A stretch of DNA of 45,714 nucleotides from Bacteroidales bacterium (GCA_017962275.1 JAGCVQ010000046.1:1-45714); one strand, 5' to 3'; positions 15,132-24,731 are shown, counted from the first letter of the stretch. Notes: a model not told the origin generated them from the letters alone. A program made the numbers and translations.

Positions 15132-16010
15132 TTATCCGTTCAGCGCGTTGGCACCGCTCACGATCTCGATCAGCTCGTTGGTGATGGACGACTGGCGGGC
15201 GTTGTTGTACTTCAGGCGCAGGTCGCGCAGAATCTCGGTGGCGTTGTCCGTAGCCTTGGTCATGGAAATCATCCGCGCCCCATGTTCCGACGCGATGGAG
15301 TCGGATAAGGTCTTGTATAACTGGGTGCGTAATATCTTGGGAATCAGCTCTTTCAAGAGTTTGTCGGCAGAAGGTTCGATGATGTAGTCGTTGGTCACCT
15401 TGTTCTCTTCGTCGCCTCCAAGCTTGGTCACGGGCAGGTACTCTTCCACCGTGACCCGCTGCGTGGCGGCGTTCAGGAACTGGTTATAGACGATATCGAC
15501 TTTGTCCACCTCGTGGTTGACGAACTGTTTCATTAGGTCATCGGCGATGGCGGAAAGCTCGGAAAAGTCGGGGTTGTCGAGCAGTTTCTCGTTGTAGAGC
15601 ATCACCGGGAAGTGCTTGCTGAGATGTTCGTTGCCCTTCTTGCCGAAGCAGATCAGCCGCACGTTGCCGGCGCGGTGCTGTTCGGCGTATTTTTCCTCCA
15701 CCAGGTGGTTGACGGTCTTCACGATGTTCGAATTGAACGCGCCGCAAAGCCCTTTGTTCGAGGTGATGACCACGATGACCACCTTTTCGGGTTCGCGCTC
15801 GTCGATGAGCTGCAGTTGCTCGGTGCTCGTGTTGGAACTGGCCAGGTCGTTCAGGATCTCGCTCAACTTTTGGGAGTAGGGGCGGAGATGCTGGATGGCC
15901 GTCTGGGCACGGCGGAGCTTCGCAGCCGACACCAGCTTCATGGAGCTGGTGATCTTCTGCGTCGATTCGATCGAGGTGATTCGGGTGCGTATTTCCTTCA
16001 GGTTGCCCAT
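15132..16010 (-). CDS. atpG: F1 ATP synthase gamma subunit
   Basis: 292 residues. The N-terminal helix GNLKEIRTRITSIESTQKI and the C-terminal helix RQSSITNELIEIVSGANAL, which pair to form the rotor shaft, are both well conserved, as is VVITSNKGLCGAFNSN. It couples proton flow to rotation inside the alpha-beta hexamer. It is third in the delta-alpha-gamma run, 2 bp after atpA. Confidence 0.97.
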   Translation of the reverse strand: MGNLKEIRTRITSIESTQKITSSMKLVSAAKLRRAQTAIQHLRPYSQKLSEILNDLASSNTSTEQLQLIDEREPEKVVIVVITSNKGLCGAFNSNIVKTVNHLVEEKYAEQHRAGNVRLICFGKKGNEHLSKHFPVMLYNEKLLDNPDFSELSAIADDLMKQFVNHEVDKVDIVYNQFLNAATQRVTVEEYLPVTKLGGDEENKVTNDYIIEPSADKLLKELIPKILRTQLYKTLSDSIASEHGARMISMTKATDNATEILRDLRLKYNNARQSSITNELIEIVSGANALNG

Positions 16011-16012
16011 AA

Positions 16013-17602
16013 CTATTCGTATTTTTTAGCCACTTCGGCGCAGGCATCGGTCAGCTGCTGCATGATGTCATCATTGATGGTGCCCTTGGCGAGGGTGTCG
16101 AGAACATCCTGATGGTGCGTATGCATGAAGGAGATGAACTCGGTCTCGAAGTTGCGGATGCTGGCCACGGGCACTTTCTGCAACAGGCCGCGGGAGCCGC
16201 AGAAGATGATGGCGATCTGCTCCTCCACCTTGTACGGGGCGTATTGCGGCTGTTTCAGGATTTCCACGTTGCGCACGCCCTTGTCGAGGACGAACTGCGT
16301 GGCGGCATCGACGTCGGAACCGAATTTGGCGAAAGACTCCATCTCGCGGTATTGCGCCTGGTCGAGTTTCAAGGTACCGGCCACCTTCTTCATGGACTTG
16401 ATCTGGGCGTTACCACCGACACGCGACACGGAAATACCCACGTTGATGGCGGGCCGCACACCGGCGTTGAACAGGGAGGTCTCCAAGAAGATCTGGCCGT
16501 CGGTGATGGAAATCACGTTGGTCGGGATGTAAGCGGAGACGTCACCGGCCTGGGTCTCGATGATGGGCAGTGCCGTCAGGGAACCGCCGCCCTTCACGAT
16601 GGGTTTCAGGGTTTCCGGCAGGTCGTTCATCTTGGCCGCAATCTCATCGGATTCGATAATCTTGGCGGCACGTTCCAACAGTCTGGAGTGGAGGTAGAAG
16701 ACATCGCCGGGGTAAGCTTCACGTCCGGGCGGACGACGGAGCAGCAGGGACACCTCACGGTAAGCGACGGCCTGTTTCGAGAGGTCGTCGTAGATGATGA
16801 GGGCGTTACGTCCGGTGTCGCGGAAATACTCGCCGATGGCGGCACCTGCGAACGGGGCGTAGAACTGCATGGCCGCCGCGTCAGAGGCGGTGGCGGTCAC
16901 CACGATGGTGTAGGGCATGGCGCCGCGTTCGGTGAGGGTCTTCACCAGGGCGGCCACGGACGAACCTTTCTGACCTACAGCCACATAGATGCAATATACG
17001 GGGTTGCCTTGTTCGTAGAAAGATTTCTGGTTGATGATGGTATCGATGGCGATGGCCGTCTTGCCCGTCTGACGGTCGCCGATGATGAGTTCGCGCTGAC
17101 CGCGGCCGATGGGGATCATGGCATCCACAGCCTTGAGGCCGGTCTGCAGGGGCTCCTTCACGGGTTGACGGTAGATGACGCCGGGGGCCTTGCGCTCGAT
17201 GGGCATCTCGAAGAGCTCGCCTTCGATGTCGCCCTTGCCGTCGATAGGCTGGCCGAGGGTGTTGATGACACGGCCCAGCAGGCCTTCACCGACCTTGATG
17301 GAGGCGATGCGGCCGGTGCGCTTGCAGATGTCGCCTTCGTTCAGCGATTTGGAATCGCCAAGCAGCACGACACCCACGTTGTCCTCTTCGAGGTTGAGGG
17401 CGATGCCGGTGATTTCGTCACCGGTTCTGGTGACAAAGGTCACCAATTCGCCGGAGCGGGCGTTCTGCAGGCCATAGACACGGGCGATGCCGTCGCCGAC
17501 CAGCAGCACGGTGCCCACCTCTTCCATTTCGGACTTCTGGTTGAAGTTCTGGAGTTGCTGGCGCAGTATAGATGTAACTTCTGAGGGTTTGATTTCTGCC
17601 AT
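16013..17602 (-). CDS. atpA: F1 ATP synthase alpha subunit
   Basis: 529 residues, usual for the family. Walker [15 protein letters not shown] and the alpha-subunit signature [14 protein letters not shown] are present, with an N-terminal barrel domain ([11 protein letters not shown]). It forms the non-catalytic nucleotide-binding part of F1. It follows atpH by 12 bp. The beta and epsilon genes are not in the window, as is common in Bacteroidota, where atpD-atpC are separate. Confidence 0.98.
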   Translation of the reverse strand: MAEIKPSEVTSILRQQLQNFNQKSEMEEVGTVLLVGDGIARVYGLQNARSGELVTFVTRTGDEITGIALNLEEDNVGVVLLGDSKSLNEGDICKRTGRIASIKVGEGLLGRVINTLGQPIDGKGDIEGELFEMPIERKAPGVIYRQPVKEPLQTGLKAVDAMIPIGRGQRELIIGDRQTGKTAIAIDTIINQKSFYEQGNPVYCIYVAVGQKGSSVAALVKTLTERGAMPYTIVVTATASDAAAMQFYAPFAGAAIGEYFRDTGRNALIIYDDLSKQAVAYREVSLLLRRPPGREAYPGDVFYLHSRLLERAAKIIESDEIAAKMNDLPETLKPIVKGGGSLTALPIIETQAGDVSAYIPTNVISITDGQIFLETSLFNAGVRPAINVGISVSRVGGNAQIKSMKKVAGTLKLDQAQYREMESFAKFGSDVDAATQFVLDKGVRNVEILKQPQYAPYKVEEQIAIIFCGSRGLLQKVPVASIRNFETEFISFMHTHHQDVLDTLAKGTINDDIMQQLTDACAEVAKKYE

Positions 17603-17614
17603 TTATATGCGGAT

Positions 17615-18172
17615 TTAAAATTGTACTTGGAAACTGTTTTGGGAAAATTCCTGACGTAACTTGTTGACTTTCGAGAGGATGCTGGAGTCGAGGTAGTAGT
17701 CGTCCATCTGGATGACAAAGCCGCCGATGAGTTCGGGATACACGAATTCCTTGAGTTCGACGGTGGCTTTGGTCTGTTGCTCGAGCAGGGAGACGATTTT
17801 GGACTTGAGGGCCTCGCTCAGCGGCTGTGCGGTGGCGATGCTCACCGATTTGATGTTGTGCGCGTTGTTGTAGAGTTTGAGGAACTCCTCGCAGATGGTG
17901 TCTAACGCCGGCTCGCGTTTCTTGCGCAGCAGCACGTCGAGGAACTGGTAGGTGGTGTCGTGGAGGGTGCCGTTGAAGATGCTCTCGAAAACCTGATGTT
18001 TCTGGTTGGGTTGCACAACGGGGTTGCGCAGCATGACCTGAAGCTCGCGGTTCTCCTTCAGGGTGTTCGCGAAGAGCTGCAGGTCGCCGTAAACCTCCTC
18101 AATCTGGTTTTTCTCGCCGGCGAAGTCGTACAACGCCTTGGCGTAGCGGCTGGATAATTTCGGGTTTTTCAT
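17615..18172 (-). CDS. atpH: F1 ATP synthase delta subunit (OSCP)
   Basis: 185 residues. The N-terminal helical bundle (SSRYAKALYDFAGE, FANTLKENRELQVMLRNPV) and the C-terminal VYPELIGGFVIQMDDYYLDSSILSKVNKLR are typical of the stator subunit that ties F1 to the b-subunit stalk. It is the first gene of the run. It is normally preceded by atpB-atpE-atpF, but here pyrE is upstream and a separate promoter box is present. Confidence 0.95.
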   Translation of the reverse strand: MKNPKLSSRYAKALYDFAGEKNQIEEVYGDLQLFANTLKENRELQVMLRNPVVQPNQKHQVFESIFNGTLHDTTYQFLDVLLRKKREPALDTICEEFLKLYNNAHNIKSVSIATAQPLSEALKSKIVSLLEQQTKATVELKEFVYPELIGGFVIQMDDYYLDSSILSKVNKLRQEFSQNSFQVQF

Positions 18173-18193
18173 TTATGTTTTTTAAAACGGCGG

Positions 18194-18201
18194 CAAATAT
18201 A
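18194..18201 (-). promoter_or_regulatory. -7 box TATATTTG for the atpHAG run
   Basis: CAAATATA on the plus strand reads TATATTTG, a TAnnTTTG match 21 bp before the atpH ATG. It indicates that atpHAG is transcribed independently of pyrE. Confidence 0.55.
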
Positions 18202-18208
18202 CAATTTT

Positions 18209-18784
18209 TTACATTTTTCGGCTACCGGGTTTCACAAACGGAAGTCCCTGTTTGCACAACGGGCAGTCTTCCACGGCCCAGTTCTGGATGTTGAGCTTGG
18301 TCGCGCTATAGACGGGATAGGGGAAGGAACCGTCGCTGCGGTCAGCGATGCAGCACACGCCAATCACCTCAGCACCAAAGGCTTTCAGCACTTCGATGGT
18401 TTCGAGGGAGGATTTGCCGGTGGTGACCACGTCTTCGGAGATGAGGAGTTTCATGCCGGGTTTCACCTCGAAACCGCGGCGCAGGCACATCACGTTATCG
18501 ACGCGTTCGGTGAAGATGGCCGGAACGCCCAACTGGCGGCCCAGTTCGTAGGCCACGATGATGCCGCCCATGGCCGGACCCACTACCATATCCACGTGCA
18601 GGTCCTTCACCTGCTCCGTGATTTTCGCGATCACGCGCTCAGCCCTGTCAGGGTATTGCAACAGCTTGGCACATTGGCAGTAACGGTCGCTGTGACGGCC
18701 CGATGACAGCAGGAAATGACCTTCGAGCAGCGCTTCCGACTGCTTCAATTCTTCAATGACGGGATTCTTAATTTCTTCACTCAT
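18209..18784 (-). CDS. pyrE: Orotate phosphoribosyltransferase
   Basis: 191 residues. The PRPP-binding signature [18 protein letters not shown] is clear, as are [20 protein letters not shown] near the start and [16 protein letters not shown]. The enzyme makes OMP from orotate and PRPP in pyrimidine synthesis. The C-terminal extension with [19 protein letters not shown] carries a CxxC pair seen in the longer PyrE forms. It appears monocistronic, with its own promoter and a promoter for atpH behind it. Confidence 0.95.
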   Translation of the reverse strand: MSEEIKNPVIEELKQSEALLEGHFLLSSGRHSDRYCQCAKLLQYPDRAERVIAKITEQVKDLHVDMVVGPAMGGIIVAYELGRQLGVPAIFTERVDNVMCLRRGFEVKPGMKLLISEDVVTTGKSSLETIEVLKAFGAEVIGVCCIADRSDGSFPYPVYSATKLNIQNWAVEDCPLCKQGLPFVKPGSRKM

Positions 18785-18822
18785 AATATTTTATGTTTAA
18801 TTTTTAATCTACAACGAGACCG

Positions 18823-18830
18823 CAAAGATA
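18823..18830 (-). promoter_or_regulatory. -7 box TATCTTTG for pyrE
   Basis: CAAAGATA on the plus strand reads TATCTTTG on the minus strand, about 39 bp before the pyrE ATG. Confidence 0.6.
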
Positions 18831-18859
18831 GTATTTTTTTGGTAACGTGGTCAGCCTAC

Positions 18860-18914
18860 ACCGGAGTTGCACCGGAGTTGGACCGGAGTTACACAGGTGT
18901 TAGACCGGAGTTGT
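18860..18914. repeat. Five 11-bp units, ACCGGAGTTGN
   Basis: Units start at 18860, 18871, 18882, 18893 and 18904 with constant 11-bp phase; the fourth is diverged (ACAGGTGTTAG). The array lies between the divergent pyrE and surface-operon promoters and runs straight into the palindrome at 18914. Confidence 0.85.
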
Positions 18915-18939
18915 AGAGACGCAAAATTTTGCGTCTCTA
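18914..18939. repeat. 26-bp perfect palindrome, AAAATTTT core
   Basis: TAGAGACGC-AAAATTTT-GCGTCTCTA is perfectly self-complementary. Its arms equal those of 12378-12405. It lies in the divergent intergenic region; two TAAACCT-like heptamers follow near 18947-18960. Confidence 0.85.
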
Positions 18940-19030
18940 ACCCATTTCTAAACCTTAAACCCTCTCACAATATCAACAATCGGGTATTTATAAAAAGATA
19001 AAAAAAGTCATTTAATTACACGGAAAATTG

Positions 19031-19038
19031 TATTTTTG
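19031..19038 (+). promoter_or_regulatory. -7 box TATTTTTG for the surface-protein operon
   Basis: TATTTTTG fits TAnnTTTG and lies 30 bp before the ATG at 19069. This supports that ATG over an in-frame TTG at 19036, which would fall inside the promoter. Confidence 0.6.
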
Positions 19039-19068
19039 CAAGTTTTGGATGATAGTGCTTTGTTGCCA

Positions 19069-21372
19069 ATGAATTTGAAGCATCTGATATGGACAATCCT
19101 GCTGTCATGGTGTGCCGTGGCTGTCTCGCACGCGCAGTGTCCCGACTTCACGGACCTGACTGCGCCGGGCGTGACTTGCCAGTATGGCACCACGGACGAC
19201 CCGTTCCAAAACACGGGAATCGTTCCCGGGCGGCATACGGTGATCACGCAGCAGGGCACGGATCCCAATACGGGCGGACAGCTGCCGCTGCTGCCGCCGG
19301 GCGAGAGCGCGGTGGTGAAACTCGGCAACGACAATGTCGGTTCGGAAGCGGAGGCCGTCACCTACACCATCTCCGTGGACATCGCCCATTCCATCCTGCA
19401 GGTGAAATTCGCCGTGGTGTTCGAAGATCCCGGACACCCGCATACCGTGCAGCCGCGGTTCATGGTGCGTGTCCTTAACCTTGACGGGGAACTTATCGAC
19501 AGCTGTGCACAGTACGACGTGTCCGCCGCCTACGGTCTGGAAGGGTTCGAATCCTACCACGGCGTGCGCTACCGGCCCTGGGGGCTCATGAGCATCAACC
19601 TTTCCGACTATATCGGGCAGCAAGTCAAACTCCAGTTCGTGACTTACGACTGCGGCTGGCAAGGCCACTACGGTTACGCCTACTACACGGCTTCGTGCAT
19701 AAGCAATCAATTGACGGTCAACAATATAAGCGGAAACCAAATTACCGTGTCCGCGCCCGAGGGCTTTCCCAACTACAACTGGGACAACCATACGTACACC
19801 AACCCGACCACTTATACCCTTGACCCGGGAGGAACTGCTGTCAACTGTTTGATTGTCAATACGGTGAATTGCTATTTCACGTTGAGTGGGTTCTTCACTT
19901 CTGGATCCGGAATCATCATTCCAGAAACCGGTCCCTTCTATGATACCATCTGCGAAGGGGACAGTTATCACCAACACTATTTCAATTTGCCGCCGCAGGA
20001 GAAGGTCGGCACCTATACGTATCGCAACACCTTCCTCGGCACTGACGGGGAAGAAAATGTCATCACCCTCTTCCTGACCGTGCTCAAGCGATACCACCAT
20101 ATTTACGAGCATATCTGTGTGGGTTTTAATTATGAGGCGAACGGTTTCCACATCATCCAACCTCCGCAAGGGAAGCGCAGTGACACGCTTGTCATCCCCA
20201 CCGGCGGTCGGTGCGATTCCGTTGTGGTCCTGCATCTTAGGGTAAGTCCGCCGTTTGTGCTGCCGACAGTGCTGTCGGGTGAAACGGAGGTCTGTGATGC
20301 GGAAGAATATGTCTATGCCTGGCCCAACGCCGAAGGGTTGGACACCATCCAATGGACGGTCCCGGCGGGCGTGTCGGTGATGACCAGTATATGGAGTTCG
20401 TCGTTGCGGGTCTTTTTCTTGCCCGAAGCCCCTAATCCAGCTATCCTCTCCGTAAATGCTCTCAACGGTTGCGGCAGCGGCACCCAAACCATCAGCGTCA
20501 CGCATAACCCGTCGTACCATCTTTTTGTCCGAGACACACTCTGTTCCGGCAACGAGTACCACGCGCACGGTTTCCATCTGGCGCGGCAGGACAGCGTGGG
20601 GGTGTTCACCTTCTCGGAAGAAGGATTCACCGCCAAAGGCTGCGACAGCAACAGCACCCTGCAGCTGCTGGTGGTCCGGAACCCCGAATTGACCACATTG
20701 GCACAACCGGAGGAGATCTGCTCGGGTGCGAGCACGGTTATCCACGCCATGGGCAGCAACTCCGGTATCTATTCCGGCGCTCTTTACCCGCCGGCCGTGA
20801 ATGTCGGCGACATTCTCTGCACCGACAGTTCCATTGTGAAGCCTGTTGACTGGCCTGCGGCGGGCAAAACGGCCATGGGTGTCATCTTTTTTGTCGATAG
20901 CACAGGCGAGCACGGCTGGGCGGTGAGCTTGGAAGAGCATACCGGTCTGCAATGGTGCGCACTTTATAGTAGTGAGGATTTTATCACACTTCCAGAAACC
21001 ACCGATTGGGAAGCTATGTATGATTTTGATGGTTATGGGAATACGCAAATCATCCGCAGCATCCCTTCCATAAATGAATGGCTGACCCAACAGGAGGCCT
21101 TTCCTGCCGCTTGGGTGCTGGACTTTGATAACGGATGGTATTTGCCCTCTATGGGGCAATTGAGCGTTATGTATGGCGGTATCATTGCCATCAACAATTC
21201 CATGCAGCTTGTAAACGGAACGCCGTTGTTCGACGGAACGAGCTATAATAAATACTTATGGTCCTCCACGAACGATAATGGCTTCTACATTCACTGCCTT
21301 GACAACAAAGGTCACGTTTGGGCAACAACGTATAACGCAACTCAAAACACGCGAGGAGTTCGATCTTTTTAG
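19069..21372 (+). CDS. Secreted multidomain protein with C-terminal Lcl/DUF1566-like domain
   Basis: 767 residues with signal peptide LIWTILLSWCAVAVSHAQ. Residues about 25-220 are a Bacteroidota surface domain with GTDPNTGGQLPLLPPGESAVVKLGN, VVFEDPGHPHTVQPRFMVRV and the aromatic, Gly-rich DCGWQGHYGYAYYT. Then come short Ig-like units with paired TICEGDSY and HICVGFNYEANGF motifs and a PKD-like stretch (IQWTVPAGVSV). Residues 577-767 are an Lcl/DUF1566-like domain: VGDILCTDSS, GEHGWAV, FDNGWYLPSMGQLSVMY, LWSSTNDN, end RGVRSF. There is no T9SS sorting domain after it, so the route to the surface is unclear. First gene of a four-gene operon. Ligand unknown; a C-type-lectin-like fold is possible. 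Confidence 0.8.
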   Translation: MNLKHLIWTILLSWCAVAVSHAQCPDFTDLTAPGVTCQYGTTDDPFQNTGIVPGRHTVITQQGTDPNTGGQLPLLPPGESAVVKLGNDNVGSEAEAVTYTISVDIAHSILQVKFAVVFEDPGHPHTVQPRFMVRVLNLDGELIDSCAQYDVSAAYGLEGFESYHGVRYRPWGLMSINLSDYIGQQVKLQFVTYDCGWQGHYGYAYYTASCISNQLTVNNISGNQITVSAPEGFPNYNWDNHTYTNPTTYTLDPGGTAVNCLIVNTVNCYFTLSGFFTSGSGIIIPETGPFYDTICEGDSYHQHYFNLPPQEKVGTYTYRNTFLGTDGEENVITLFLTVLKRYHHIYEHICVGFNYEANGFHIIQPPQGKRSDTLVIPTGGRCDSVVVLHLRVSPPFVLPTVLSGETEVCDAEEYVYAWPNAEGLDTIQWTVPAGVSVMTSIWSSSLRVFFLPEAPNPAILSVNALNGCGSGTQTISVTHNPSYHLFVRDTLCSGNEYHAHGFHLARQDSVGVFTFSEEGFTAKGCDSNSTLQLLVVRNPELTTLAQPEEICSGASTVIHAMGSNSGIYSGALYPPAVNVGDILCTDSSIVKPVDWPAAGKTAMGVIFFVDSTGEHGWAVSLEEHTGLQWCALYSSEDFITLPETTDWEAMYDFDGYGNTQIIRSIPSINEWLTQQEAFPAAWVLDFDNGWYLPSMGQLSVMYGGIIAINNSMQLVNGTPLFDGTSYNKYLWSSTNDNGFYIHCLDNKGHVWATTYNATQNTRGVRSF

Positions 21373-21384
21373 AAATATAAAGAA

Positions 21385-23190
21385 GTGAAAATAAGAAACA
21401 TACTCTGGATGGTGATGCTCTGCTGTTTCGGTTTGACAGCAGCGGCGCAGTCCTACCATGTCGGTGACCTCTACACGGCGCCGGATGGCAGCCAGGGTGT
21501 TGTGTTCTATCTTCACCCGGACGGCAGCGGCGGTTGGGTGGTAGCCTTGCACGACGCTCCCCATTCATGTATATGGGGGCCTGCAGGAGATGTTCCCGGA
21601 TTAATGTATCAAAATCCCGATTATAATTACCAAATGTTACAAGACACCGCCGGTTATGCCAATACCGCTGCGATGCGGAATGCCCATCCCGTAGAGACTG
21701 ACGGCAAATACAATGCTGCCTGGCAGGTGGATTTTGATAACGGTTGGTATCTTCCCGCCCCGGGACAGCTGAGCATCCTTTTTGGACAGATACCCTTTAT
21801 TTCATCCAGTATTGTCAGTGCTGGCGGAACGATTCCGGGCTCTTCCACGCAAATTTGGTATTCTGATTTAATGTATTGGACCAGTGCCCAACAATCTGCA
21901 TCAGAGGCGTGGGTGGTATCTTTTAGTACGTTTTATCCTGGAGGTTTTGAACTCAAACTAAAGAATTTTTGTGATGAAGACTCTTATTGTGGGTATCTTG
22001 TCCGTTCTGTGCGCAGCTTCACCTACACCACGGTGGTACACGACAGCTCGCTGACCTATCTGTGGAACACGGGCAGCACGGAGCCGAGTATCGAGGAGAC
22101 GCCTGCGCAGACCACCACCTACACGGTGACGGCCACCTCGGAGTACGGATGCCGCAATACGGCCGCTCAAACGATTTTGGTGGCCGCGGACGGTTCGCAA
22201 ACGCTCTACGACACGATCTGTCAGGGGGTTGACTATGAGGCCAACGGATTTACGCTCACGGCGGCGGAAACCGAAACGGCCGGCATCGTCACCCGCACGC
22301 GCACGACCGAAATGAATGGCTGTTCCGCCACGGTGACGTTGGAACTGATGGTGAAGGCTGTCGAGAACACGGTTATTACCCAAACGGCCAACGGCAGTTA
22401 TCTTTGGAACGGCGTAACCTACTATGAAAGTGGGAATTACACCCAATACTACACGGCTGCCAACGGTTGCGACAGCATGGTCACCTTGCAGCTGACGATT
22501 GAACATATACCAGCGGTGACGATCCTCGCCACCACCCATTCGGTTTGCGCCGGAGATAGCGCTGTCCTGCAAGCCGTCATTGAGAATGCGCAGGAATTTG
22601 CCGTCCCGCAGGCGCCGCCCGTGGCCGTGGGCGACATTCTCTGCACCGACGGCACCACGGTGAAACCGTTCGCCTTCGCCGCCTCCGGAAAGACGGCCTG
22701 GGGCATCGTCTTTTTCGTCGATAGCACGGATGAACACGGATGGGCGATGGATCTGCACAATCTCGGCGGCCCCCAGCAGGGGTATCAGTGGTCCCCGCAG
22801 GAGAGTAGCAATATCGATGTCCCCACGTTGGACAATATAGTCAATTCCCGTGATGCCATTGCAGATTTCGACGGATATGACAACACCCAGAAGTTGCGTG
22901 CGGCAGGCAATTCGACCCTCTTCCCGGCCGCCTGGGCGGTGGATTTCGACCACGGCTGGTATCTGCCGGCCATCGGTCAGTTGACCCAGCTCCATGCGCA
23001 AATCGTGACGTTGAATGCTTCCTTGACGTTGGTGGGGGGCTCTCCTTTCGATTTGGAAGAACACTATTTCTTCTGGTCTTCCACCGAAAGTACAGATGGT
23101 CGTGCTTGGAATTTGGTATATGGAGGAAGTCCGCGGAGCGACTATAAATACTACAATAACAATAGAATACGCAGTGTTAGAAATTTTTGA
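21385..23190 (+). CDS. Secreted protein with two Lcl/DUF1566-like domains
   Basis: 601 residues, starting with GTG, 12 bp after the previous stop. Signal peptide IRNILWMVMLCCFGLTAAAQ. The first Lcl-like domain (about 22-213) starts VGDLYTAPDGSQGVVFYLHPDG and carries FDNGWYLPAPGQLSILF and a YWTSAQ motif. Residues 214-410 are three Ig-like repeats ending in units such as YLWNTGSTEPSI and NGCDSMVTLQLTI. The second Lcl-like domain (about 413-601) starts VGDILCTDGTTVKPF and ends IRSVRNF. It is closely related to the proteins on both sides, so tandem duplication is likely. It has no sorting domain. Confidence 0.8.
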   Translation: MKIRNILWMVMLCCFGLTAAAQSYHVGDLYTAPDGSQGVVFYLHPDGSGGWVVALHDAPHSCIWGPAGDVPGLMYQNPDYNYQMLQDTAGYANTAAMRNAHPVETDGKYNAAWQVDFDNGWYLPAPGQLSILFGQIPFISSSIVSAGGTIPGSSTQIWYSDLMYWTSAQQSASEAWVVSFSTFYPGGFELKLKNFCDEDSYCGYLVRSVRSFTYTTVVHDSSLTYLWNTGSTEPSIEETPAQTTTYTVTATSEYGCRNTAAQTILVAADGSQTLYDTICQGVDYEANGFTLTAAETETAGIVTRTRTTEMNGCSATVTLELMVKAVENTVITQTANGSYLWNGVTYYESGNYTQYYTAANGCDSMVTLQLTIEHIPAVTILATTHSVCAGDSAVLQAVIENAQEFAVPQAPPVAVGDILCTDGTTVKPFAFAASGKTAWGIVFFVDSTDEHGWAMDLHNLGGPQQGYQWSPQESSNIDVPTLDNIVNSRDAIADFDGYDNTQKLRAAGNSTLFPAAWAVDFDHGWYLPAIGQLTQLHAQIVTLNASLTLVGGSPFDLEEHYFFWSSTESTDGRAWNLVYGGSPRSDYKYYNNNRIRSVRNF

Positions 23191-23192
23191 GG

Positions 23193-24728
23193 ATGAGGCT
23201 TATACGGAACATATTATGGATAATGGCGCTGCTTGGCGTTTGGAGCGGTCTGTCGGCCCAGCATTTGCGGGTCGGTGATCTGTTCATCGCGCCGGACGGC
23301 AGCAAGGGCATTGTCTATTATCTGCATCCCGACGGCAGTGGCGGCTGGGCGGTCGCGCTCAAAGACGCGACCGCATCAAACTGCATCTGGGGGAGTATGT
23401 CCAATGTTCCGGGACTTGCCGACCAGAATTTCGATGCTTCTCAGATTTTGTTAGACACTGCCGGTTATACGAACACGCAGCAGATCCGTGCCCATTACCA
23501 GGACAATCTGCCCTACGCTGCCGGGATAGTGGATTTTGAGAACGGCTGGGTATTGCCCTCTCCCGCCCAATTGCAGATGCTCTATGTGCAGCTGCCTTTC
23601 GTCTCCCCCGCTATTGTGGCGGCAGGAGGTATTGATTTGTACAACGCCTTTTATTGGACCAGCGCCGAGGTGAATACCACTACGGCTTGGGCGGTTAGTT
23701 TTGCCTCGGAAGGTTATTCGGGAGCCATAACCGATTGGCCTAAAAACGGCAATTACCGGGTTCGCGCCGTGCGTAGCTTCACCTATCCGCTCTATGTTTG
23801 GAGTACGGGGGCGGGATCGCCCTCCATTACGGTGGCTCCGGAGCATACGACGGATTACACCGTGACCGTGATGGCGGGCCATGGAAGTCAGGGTTCGGCA
23901 ACGACCACCGTTTTCACCAACCCGACGTTTGACACGGTGATGGTGGAGACCGCCTGTGACACCTTCACGTGGAACGGCACCACCTATACTGAAAGCGGTT
24001 TCTACACGATGCACCTGACCGCATCCAACGGTTGTGACAGTTCCGTGACGTTGCGGCTCACGCTCGGCAAAACCCCGCAGGTCTCCCTTACCGCCACCGA
24101 CGACACGGTGTGTTTGAACAACAACGTCACCCTGCAGGCTTCGGCGACCAATGTTTATGTGGCCCCGATGGTAGCGGTTGGCGACATTCTCTGCACCGAC
24201 GGCACTTTTGTGAAGCCTTCTTCGTGGTCACTCGATTTGGGCAAAACGGCCCAAGGGGTGGTCTTTTATGTGGATAACTCCGGTGAGCACGGATGGGCGG
24301 TGCATTTGAACGATCAGGAAACGAGTGCGGCATGGACCCCTTCCGGCCAATATGTGGATATCCCCACATTGGACAATTACGCGAATGCCCGCGAAGCCAT
24401 GATGGATTTGGATGGTTACGGCAACACCCAGACCATCCTTGCGGAGACGGATCTTTCCACCTGTCCGGCGGCGCACGCGGTGGATTTCGAAAATGGATGG
24501 TATATGCCCTCGGCTGGGCAGATGAGGTTACTCTTTAGCGAAATAATCAAGGTGAATGACGCTTTGCAAATCGTGAGCGGAACCCCGTTCCCGATGGATG
24601 ATTCTTTTTACTATTGGACCTCAACGGAAAGTAATGAGAGCCGGGCGTTTGTCGTGCATAGTACGGGAAACTTGACGTTCTGGTCCAAGTACTTTGCCTT
24701 TGGGGTGCGTAGTGTACGGAATTTTTGA
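23193..24728 (+). CDS. Secreted protein with two Lcl/DUF1566-like domains
   Basis: 511 residues from the ATG at 23193; an in-frame TTG at 23187 overlaps the stop of the gene before (23188-23190). Signal peptide IRNILWIMALLGVWSGLSAQ. The layout repeats the previous protein in shorter form: first Lcl-like domain to about 198 (VGDLFIAPDGSKGIVYYLHPDG, FENGWVLPSPAQLQMLY, YWTSAE, VRAVRSF), one Ig-like unit with VWSTGAGSPSITV, one GCDSSVTLRLTL unit, then a second Lcl-like domain from about 327 (VGDILCTDGTFVKPS) to VRSVRNF. It has no T9SS sorting domain and is separated from the giant gene by 3 bp. Confidence 0.8.
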   Translation: MRLIRNILWIMALLGVWSGLSAQHLRVGDLFIAPDGSKGIVYYLHPDGSGGWAVALKDATASNCIWGSMSNVPGLADQNFDASQILLDTAGYTNTQQIRAHYQDNLPYAAGIVDFENGWVLPSPAQLQMLYVQLPFVSPAIVAAGGIDLYNAFYWTSAEVNTTTAWAVSFASEGYSGAITDWPKNGNYRVRAVRSFTYPLYVWSTGAGSPSITVAPEHTTDYTVTVMAGHGSQGSATTTVFTNPTFDTVMVETACDTFTWNGTTYTESGFYTMHLTASNGCDSSVTLRLTLGKTPQVSLTATDDTVCLNNNVTLQASATNVYVAPMVAVGDILCTDGTFVKPSSWSLDLGKTAQGVVFYVDNSGEHGWAVHLNDQETSAAWTPSGQYVDIPTLDNYANAREAMMDLDGYGNTQTILAETDLSTCPAAHAVDFENGWYMPSAGQMRLLFSEIIKVNDALQIVSGTPFPMDDSFYYWTSTESNESRAFVVHSTGNLTFWSKYFAFGVRSVRNF

Positions 24729-24731
24729 TAG

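Noticed and set aside
16112-17584. Plus-strand open frame of 490 codons opposite atpA
   Set aside because: Antisense shadow of a highly conserved gene; the translation is rich in Gly, His and Asp as expected from reversed codons.
19105-21159. Long minus-strand open frame (684 codons) opposite the first surface gene
   Set aside because: It is antisense to a protein with a signal peptide and recognisable domains, its translation has no family features, and codon bias of the real gene explains the open frame.
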